NCBI RefSeq assembly: GCF_000725485.1
Contig: NZ_JOAG01000075.1
Location: forward strand, 1-19,115
Length of the DNA: 19,115 bases
Direction: 5' to 3'
DNA from: Nonomuraea candida
GTDB lineage: Bacteria > Actinomycetota > Actinomycetes > Streptosporangiales > Streptosporangiaceae
Positions 14,703 to 19,115 of the stretch are shown here, piece by piece (position 1 is the stretch's first letter; each line of letters starts with the position of its first letter). Under the pieces are notes generated by a model. The model had not been told where the DNA came from, searched no databases, and worked only from the letters and a program-made list of their open reading frames with translations. The position numbers were made by a program, and so were the translations under genes.

Positions 14703-15893
14703 ATGACATCGACCGCACCACCGTCGGCCAGGCAGACGCTCGGCCTGGCGGGACTGGCGATGTTCGTGGCAGCGGCCAACCTGCGACCGGCGATCGCCGC
14801 GGTCTCGCCGCTGGTGGACCGCATACGCGCCGACCTGGATCTGAGCGCGACCGGGGCGGCCCTGCTGACGACCGTTCCCACGCTGGCCATGGGGTTGTGC
14901 GCGCCGCTGGCCGCCGTGGCGGGCCGCCGGCTCGGGCTCCGTCGCGGAGTGCTGCTCGGCCTGATCGTCATCGCCGTGGCCACCGCCGCCCGCCTCGCCG
15001 GCGGACCCACCTGGCTGCAACTGAGCTGCGCGGCGGTCGCCGGGGCCGGGATCGCCATCGCCCAGACGCTGCTGCCCGCCGTCGTCAAGAGCCGCTTCGC
15101 CGGCCGGGCGGGCCTGGCCACCGGCGTCTACACCGCAGGGCTCGGCGCGGGCGGCGCCGTCGCGGCCGGAGTCAGCGCGCCCCTGGCCGGCTTCCTCGGC
15201 TCCTGGCCGGGGGCGCTGGCCTCCTGGTCGGTGCTCGCGCTGGCCGGGGCGGCAGCCTGGACGGCGTCCCGGCGCTCCCTGGCGCTCGACCGGACGGCCG
15301 CCCCCGCGGGCCCGCTCACCACGGGGCTGCCCTGGCGCAGCGGGGTGGCCTGGCGGGCGACCGCCCTGTCGGCGGCCAACTCCGCCCTGTACTACTGCGA
15401 ACTGGCCTGGGTCGTGCCCCTGCTCCAGGAGAGCGGGCTCGGCGCCGGGGCCGGGATGCTGCTCACCGTGATGATCGGCATCCAGGTGGTGGCGATGCTG
15501 GCCGTACCGGCCGTGCTCGGTGAACGGCGCGACCCGCGCGCAGGGCTCACGCTGACGGCGGCGCTGACCGCGCTCGGCTTCGCCGGCCTGGCCCTCGCGC
15601 CCGCCACGGCGACGTGGCTGTGGATCCTCGCCCTGGGCATCGGACACGGCGGCCTGTTCACCCTGGTGCTGACCGTGCCGGTGGCGGTCAGCCGCGACGC
15701 CGCCGAGGCGGGCAGGATCAGCGCCATGGCCTTCTTCGTCGGGTACGGCTGCGCCGCACTGGCCCCCATGCTCGTGGGCGTCCTGCGCGACGCCACGGCC
15801 GGTTTCCGCCTCGCCTTCATCCTCCTGGCCACCGTGGCCGCGCTGACCATCGTGCCCATCGCCCGGCTCCGGAAGGGAGCGTCGCGTCCATGA
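14703..15893 (+). CDS. MFS transporter, CynX/NimT-like, 396 aa
   Basis: A 12-helix inner-membrane transporter of the major facilitator superfamily. The early NLRPAIAAVSPLVDRI segment (26-41) matches the NLRP-x(n)-P signature of the CynX/NimT branch (cyanate, nitroimidazole and related small-molecule transport). The loop between helices 2 and 3 carries AGRRLGLRRGVLLG, the motif-A region. Repeated glycine-rich helices (GVYTAGLGAGGAVAAG) are also typical. A ribosome site, GGAGGG, precedes the ATG at 14703 by 3-4 nt. Two Rrf2 operators overlap its promoter. The stop overlaps the acetyltransferase start as ATGA, so export and acetylation are probably co-produced, suggesting a detoxification or resistance unit. 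The substrate is not determined by sequence. Confidence 0.88.
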   Translation: MTSTAPPSARQTLGLAGLAMFVAAANLRPAIAAVSPLVDRIRADLDLSATGAALLTTVPTLAMGLCAPLAAVAGRRLGLRRGVLLGLIVIAVATAARLAGGPTWLQLSCAAVAGAGIAIAQTLLPAVVKSRFAGRAGLATGVYTAGLGAGGAVAAGVSAPLAGFLGSWPGALASWSVLALAGAAAWTASRRSLALDRTAAPAGPLTTGLPWRSGVAWRATALSAANSALYYCELAWVVPLLQESGLGAGAGMLLTVMIGIQVVAMLAVPAVLGERRDPRAGLTLTAALTALGFAGLALAPATATWLWILALGIGHGGLFTLVLTVPVAVSRDAAEAGRISAMAFFVGYGCAALAPMLVGVLRDATAGFRLAFILLATVAALTIVPIARLRKGASRP

Positions 15894-16402
15894 CCCGGCT
15901 CGACCCCGCCGAGATCATCGCCCTGTACCGCCGCTGCTACGCCGACCCGCCGTGGTCGGAGACCCCGGAGCAACTCGACGCCTACCCCGATCGCCTGGCG
16001 AAAGCCCTGGAGCGTCCCTCCTTCAGCGCGTGGGTCGAACGCGACCGGGAAGGACGGCTGATCGGGATCTGCTACGGCTGGCCGACCCCCGCCGACCTGT
16101 CGGGCAGCCGGATCTATGACCTGCTCAAGAGCTCCTTCGGCGCATCCGCCGTCTCCCAGCTGATCGCGGGCTCCTTCGAGGTCGTCGAACTGTTCGTCCA
16201 CCCCGGGGCCCGTGGGAGGGGAATCGCCTCCGCGCTGCTCGCCCAGGCCGTCGCCGGCCGGCCCAGAGCATGGCTGATCACCTCTCCCCAGGCACCCGCC
16301 GCGCGGCTGTACCAACGCCTGGGCTGGCGGGAGGCCGGCCCGCTCCCGGGTGACCCTCCGCTCGCGCTGTTCACGTTCGACGGCCGCCGGTGCCGGAGGT
16401 GA
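15890..16402 (+). CDS. GNAT-family N-acetyltransferase, 170 aa
   Basis: Transfers acetyl from acetyl-CoA to an amino group of a small molecule or protein. The acetyl-CoA loop is VVELFVHPGARGRGIASALL (98-117), with the R/Q-x-x-G-x-G/A motif as R108, G111, A113. Motif B is seen as ITSPQAPAARLYQRLGWREA (130-149), the usual A-x-x-L-Y-x-x-x-G-(F/W) end of the fold. The ATG sits in an ATGA overlap with the MFS stop, and GGAAGGGAG lies upstream. Pairing with an MFS exporter under one Rrf2 regulator suggests modification plus efflux of one toxic compound, which is inference. The 3' end overlaps the convergent protease gene by 32 nt. Confidence 0.9.
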   Translation: MTRLDPAEIIALYRRCYADPPWSETPEQLDAYPDRLAKALERPSFSAWVERDREGRLIGICYGWPTPADLSGSRIYDLLKSSFGASAVSQLIAGSFEVVELFVHPGARGRGIASALLAQAVAGRPRAWLITSPQAPAARLYQRLGWREAGPLPGDPPLALFTFDGRRCRR

Positions 16403-17321
16403 ACGGGCCACGACCGTCCGTGCCACCAGGGCCGTCACCACCGGCCGTGGCCGCCCAGGTAGCGGCGAGCCGTACCCGGGGCAGGGCCAGGCCCAGCGCG
16501 CCGAAGGCGAGCAGCCCGATCGCGCCGAACACGCCGCCGAGCAGCGGGTCGGGCAGCCGTCCCGCCTCGGAGACGACGAGGTAGAGGGTGGGGACGGCGG
16601 CGTTCAGCGCGCCGTGCCCGATGACGGCCGGCCAGACGCTGCCGGTGCGCAGCCGCAGCCAGCCGAGCACCGCGCCGGCCGCCACGCAGAAGAGCGTGAA
16701 CGGCAGCACCGCCCAGGGCCCGAGCCCCGGGTAGTTCCAGCCGAGCAGGGTCAGGGGCGCGTGCCACAGGCCCCAGACGAGGCCGGAGGCCACGATGGCG
16801 CGGCCGTACCCGAGCGGGAGCAGGCGGGGCAGCAGGAAGCCGCGCCACCCCCACTCCTCGCCGAACGCCGTCACCGACGCGAACAGCGTCGACACCACGA
16901 TCCCGCTCAGGACGCCGGCGACGGCCGTGGCGTGCGTGCCCTGCGGGAACGCCTGCCGGTAGCCGGAGAGCCCGGGCAGATCGGTGGGGAAGACCCCGGA
17001 CAGCGCGCTGACCGCGATCACCGCGGCGATCAGCGCGGGGATGCCCGCCCAGGTGGCGGCGGCGTACCCGAGGGTCCGGCCCGGACGCTCGCCGAGGGTC
17101 AGGCCGGTCAGGCGCGGCCACCGCCGCGCGGCCGGGTCCTTGCGCAGCGCCGTCGCCAGCCACACCGCCAGCACGCCCAGCGCCGGTGAGAGCTGCAGCC
17201 CGGCGAGGGACAGCGGAAGCGCGGCGCTTCGCAGCCCCTGGCTCCACAGCGGGATCGCCGCCAGCCAGGCGCCGCCGAAGGCCACCGCCAGGAAGATGAT
17301 GAGATCGGCTCTGTTCCTCAT
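16371..17321 (-). CDS. CPBP-family intramembrane metalloprotease, 316 aa
   Basis: A multi-helix membrane protein of the CAAX protease/bacteriocin-processing (ABI, Rce1-like) family. The diagnostic motifs are all present: EEWGWRG (E155, E156, R160), VWGLWHAP (H187) and GHGALNA (H236, N240), which together form the glutamate/histidine active site within the membrane. There are about eight hydrophobic segments, and the C-terminal tail (about 292-316) is Gly/Thr-rich and probably disordered. That tail is encoded in the 32-nt convergent overlap with the acetyltransferase gene and just beyond it. No clear ribosome site precedes the ATG at 17321. Family members process prenylated proteins or peptides, or serve in bacteriocin self-immunity. 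The substrate here is unknown, and no prenyl or bacteriocin gene is adjacent. Confidence 0.9.
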   Translation of the reverse strand: MRNRADLIIFLAVAFGGAWLAAIPLWSQGLRSAALPLSLAGLQLSPALGVLAVWLATALRKDPAARRWPRLTGLTLGERPGRTLGYAAATWAGIPALIAAVIAVSALSGVFPTDLPGLSGYRQAFPQGTHATAVAGVLSGIVVSTLFASVTAFGEEWGWRGFLLPRLLPLGYGRAIVASGLVWGLWHAPLTLLGWNYPGLGPWAVLPFTLFCVAAGAVLGWLRLRTGSVWPAVIGHGALNAAVPTLYLVVSEAGRLPDPLLGGVFGAIGLLAFGALGLALPRVRLAATWAATAGGDGPGGTDGRGPFTSGTGGRRT

Positions 17322-17500
17322 AACCGCAAGGGTGCGGGCCGCCCGCTCCGGCGGCCAGTGAGAAATTCACGAGGTTCCGGAGTGCGGCGTGAAGGCGCGG
17401 AAGACCCGCGTCGCTCGCCGTCTCCGTGACCTGCCGCCGCCCGGCGCCGGCAAGGTGACCGGGGCACCACGATCCGCGGCATGGCGGCGCGGGGTTCGCG

Positions 17501-18265
17501 TCAGGCGCGCGGGCCGAGGAACAGCCCGCCGCTGGCGTCGATGACCTGGCCGGTGATCCAGCGAGCGGCGTCGGAGGCGAGGAAGGCGACCACGTCGGCG
17601 ACGTCGTCGGCGCTGCCGAGGCGGTCGAGCGCGGTCGAGGCGGCGATGAAGTCGGCCAGGCCGGGCGCCTCGAACACGGCGGCGTTGGCGCGGGTGCGGG
17701 TGGCACCGGGGGCGACCGCGTTCACGGTGATGCCCCGGACGCCGAGCTCGTTGGCCAGGGTCCGGCTCATCGTCTCGATCGCGCCCTTGGTCATGGCGAA
17801 GGAGGTCTGGGCGGGGTTGGCCATGCGGGTGGCGACGGAGGAGATGGTGATGATGCGGCCGCCGTCGCGCAGCAGGGGCAGGGCGCGCTGGATGATGAAG
17901 TACGGGGCACGCACGTTCACCGCGAACAGATGGTCGAATTCGGCGGGGGTGGTGGCGGCGAGCGGGCCGGCGGGCTGCGCGGCCGCGTTGTTGACGACGA
18001 TGTCGAGGGGCTGTCCGGGCAGGCCGGCGTCGATGGCGGTGAAGAGCCGGTCGACGTCGCCGTCGGCGCCCAGTTCGGCCCGGACGGCCAGGGCGGTGCC
18101 GCCGGCGCGCCGGATGGCGTCGACGGTGGCGGTGGCGCCGGTCCGGTCGGTGCCGTAGTGCACGATCACCGTCGCTCCGGCGGCGGCCAGGCGGGTGGCG
18201 ATCGCCTGGCCGATGCCGCGGGAGGCGCCGGTCACGAGGGCGGTCTTGCCGGTGAGCTGGTTCAT
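17501..18265 (-). CDS. Short-chain dehydrogenase/reductase with Phe in place of the catalytic Tyr, 254 aa
   Basis: A Rossmann-fold NAD(P)-dependent enzyme of the classical SDR family. The cofactor motif TGASRGIG is at 12-19, NNAA at 92-95, and the active-site Asn lies in FAVNVRAPYF. The Ser block ITISSVATRM (SS at 142-143) is followed by QTSFAMTKGAIE, where the usual YxxxK reads FAMTK (F156, K160). The codon is TTC at that point, so the catalytic tyrosine is replaced. GITVNAVAPGATRTR follows as in active relatives. The protein may be a pseudoenzyme, use an altered mechanism, or reflect a base error. I chose the ATG at 18265, which has AAGGA 9 nt upstream; the in-frame GTG two codons earlier is only 3 nt from that site. 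It is divergent from a TetR gene that probably controls it. Confidence 0.9.
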   Translation of the reverse strand: MNQLTGKTALVTGASRGIGQAIATRLAAAGATVIVHYGTDRTGATATVDAIRRAGGTALAVRAELGADGDVDRLFTAIDAGLPGQPLDIVVNNAAAQPAGPLAATTPAEFDHLFAVNVRAPYFIIQRALPLLRDGGRIITISSVATRMANPAQTSFAMTKGAIETMSRTLANELGVRGITVNAVAPGATRTRANAAVFEAPGLADFIAASTALDRLGSADDVADVVAFLASDAARWITGQVIDASGGLFLGPRA

Positions 18266-18284
18266 GGGCACCGTTCCTTGATCT

Positions 18285-18335
18285 GTTAGTCGCTACCTAT
18301 CTGGTAGTGACTATCACGGTGGTAGTGTCTATCAC
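18285..18335. promoter_or_regulatory. Triple operator array between the SDR and TetR genes
   Basis: Three TAG-NNN-CTA elements start at 18287, 18305 and 18323, exactly 18 bp apart. The second and third share a 15-bp context, GGTAGTG-N-CTATCAC (18303-18317 and 18321-18335). The first is the inverted form: GTTAGTCGCTACC (18285-18297) mirrors GGTAGTGACTATC (18303-18315) at 11 of 13 positions. The third element abuts the TetR start codon. Confidence 0.75.
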
Positions 18336-18983
18336 ATGGCCGAGCGGCACTCAACCCTGCGGGCACAACGACGGGCCCAGACCCAGCGCACCATCCAGGC
18401 GCACGCGATACGCCTGTTCACCGCACGCGGATACGACGCCACCACCATGAACGAGATCGCCGAGGCCGCCGGCGTCTCCCCCATGACCCTCTACCGGCAC
18501 TTCCCGACCAAGGAAGACCTCGTCCTGACCGACCGGCACGGCGAGCTCATCGCCGAGCACCTGGCCGCCTCCCCCGCCGAGGGGCCCCTGACCCACCGCA
18601 TCGCCCGCGCGCTCATCGCCGCGGCGACCGCCCTGACCGGCGACGATGCGGCGGACGACCGGGAGTTCCTGCTCGTCCGCCTGCAGCTCATGATCGCCAC
18701 CCCCGCGCTGCGGGCCAGGCACCTGGACAACCAGTACGCCCTCCAGCAGGCCATCACCAGCGCCCTGCACGACGACGCCGCCGATTCCGACGCGGCGGAT
18801 CCCGACCCCGCCGATCCTGACGCGGACTTCCAGGCACAGGCGGCGGCCAGTGCCTGCCTGGCCGCCCTGCACACGGCCATGGTGCGCTGGGCCGAGGACG
18901 ACGGCCGCAGCGACCTGCCCCACCTGATCGGCAGGGCCCTCGCCGCCGTCTTCGGCGACGAGGTCGTCGAACCCGCCCGATGA
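18336..18983 (+). CDS. TetR-family regulator, 215 aa
   Basis: A DNA-binding repressor. The N-terminal helix-turn-helix is RGYDATTMNEIAEAAGVSPM (31-50), then TLYRHFPTKEDLVL. The C-terminal domain ends with ACLAALHTAMVRWAEDDG, as in the subgroup with a TetR C-terminal domain of the SACE/AcrR kind. An Asp/Ala/Pro run (residues about 146-164, encoded by short GC-rich repeats) interrupts the ligand domain and is probably a flexible loop. The ATG at 18336 directly follows the last operator element and has no ribosome site. TAGTGT at 18323-18328 would be a -10 box putting transcription start at the ATG, so a leaderless mRNA is likely. It is divergent from the SDR gene and probably represses both through the 18-bp array. 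Confidence 0.88.
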   Translation: MAERHSTLRAQRRAQTQRTIQAHAIRLFTARGYDATTMNEIAEAAGVSPMTLYRHFPTKEDLVLTDRHGELIAEHLAASPAEGPLTHRIARALIAAATALTGDDAADDREFLLVRLQLMIATPALRARHLDNQYALQQAITSALHDDAADSDAADPDPADPDADFQAQAAASACLAALHTAMVRWAEDDGRSDLPHLIGRALAAVFGDEVVEPAR

Positions 18984-18984
18984 G

Positions 18985-19000
18985 CGGCCGGCCCCGGCCG
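18985..19000 (+). terminator. GC hairpin after the TetR gene
   Basis: CGGCCG (18985-18990), a GCCC loop and CGGCCG (18995-19000) form a compact 6-bp stem directly after the TetR stop. There is no T tract. It is plausible as an actinobacterial terminator but the stem is short. Confidence 0.4.
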
Positions 19001-19095
19001 TCCTCCCCGTACGCCCGCTAGTGGCTCGTCTCTGAACGTTGACCCGGTAATTGATCTCGGACGGTGAACCCGTCAGGCTGACTGCCTCTGCAACT

Positions 19096-19115
19096 CTTGG
19101 GAGGTGGTCGTGGCT
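19096..19115 (+). CDS. Start of a further gene, cut by the right edge
   Basis: GGGAGG (19099-19104) is placed 5 nt before GTG (19110-19112), followed by GCT, an ordinary ribosome site and start. Only two codons are inside the window, so no product can be named. The A/T-richer leader from about 19020 (GAACGTTGACCCGGTAAT, then GGTGAACCCGTCAGG) does not resemble the neighbouring DNA and could be the end of an insertion sequence, which would make this a transposase gene. Confidence 0.35.

Noticed and set aside
14513..15647. Open frames on both strands (336 and 342 codons) over the MFS gene
   Set aside because: Arg/Gly-rich shadows caused by high GC; the MFS frame has clear membrane helices and family motifs.
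17322..17500. Small gene between the protease and SDR genes
   Set aside because: Only Arg/Pro-rich frames without ribosome sites; a 5-bp hairpin (17396-17410) is too weak to call.

Overview
The window is high-GC actinobacterial DNA, probably from a Streptosporangiales-type soil actinomycete such as a Nonomuraea or Streptosporangium relative. The reasons are the G/C-rich third codon positions, GTG starts and ATGA/GTGA gene overlaps, NarL-type two-component genes, and a DNRLRE/LamG giant secreted protein. The genus is an inference. No rRNA, tRNA or CRISPR array was seen.

Left part (1 to about 7260). This stretch is visibly richer in A and T than the rest and looks acquired. It opens with a truncated ISAs1-type transposase fragment running off the edge. 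A small membrane-anchored protein of unknown function follows (351-1223, minus). Then comes one very large secreted multidomain protein (1381-7161, minus): signal peptide, DNRLRE, LamG, Pro/Thr linker, LamG, Pro/Thr linker, DNRLRE, fibronectin III and an unrecognised Cys-rich C-terminal region. Two inverted repeats separate the two genes. A 12-bp inverted repeat lies just upstream of the large gene.

Junction (about 7195-8293). An ORF of unknown function is preceded by a coding remnant with two apparent frameshifts, whose last segment ends in a GTGA overlap with the ORF. The remnant faintly resembles a phage tail protein. It starts immediately after the stop codon of the next gene, so this looks like a decayed phage or tailocin fragment.

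Right part (8294 to about 19000). This is very GC-rich and made of compact regulator-effector modules. (a) TetR regulator, ABC ATPase and ABC-2 permease form a minus-strand operon coupled by ATGA overlaps, with a readable promoter/operator and a probably leaderless GTG start. (b) A small membrane protein is divergent from a sensor kinase/response regulator pair. (c) An Rrf2 regulator is divergent from an MFS exporter (CynX/NimT type) plus a GNAT acetyltransferase, with two matched 21-bp operators between them. (d) A CPBP intramembrane protease is convergent with the acetyltransferase and overlaps its 3' end. (e) A short-chain dehydrogenase is divergent from a second TetR regulator, with three operator-like elements spaced exactly 18 bp. 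The last ~90 bases look like the start of another gene, possibly a mobile element, cut by the window edge.

No clearly new multi-gene system is proven here. The best leads are the paired Rrf2 operators, the 18-bp-phased TetR operators, the SDR lacking its catalytic tyrosine, the 42/45-bp repeats spilling over the end of the Rrf2 gene, and the foreign giant surface protein with its structured flanks.
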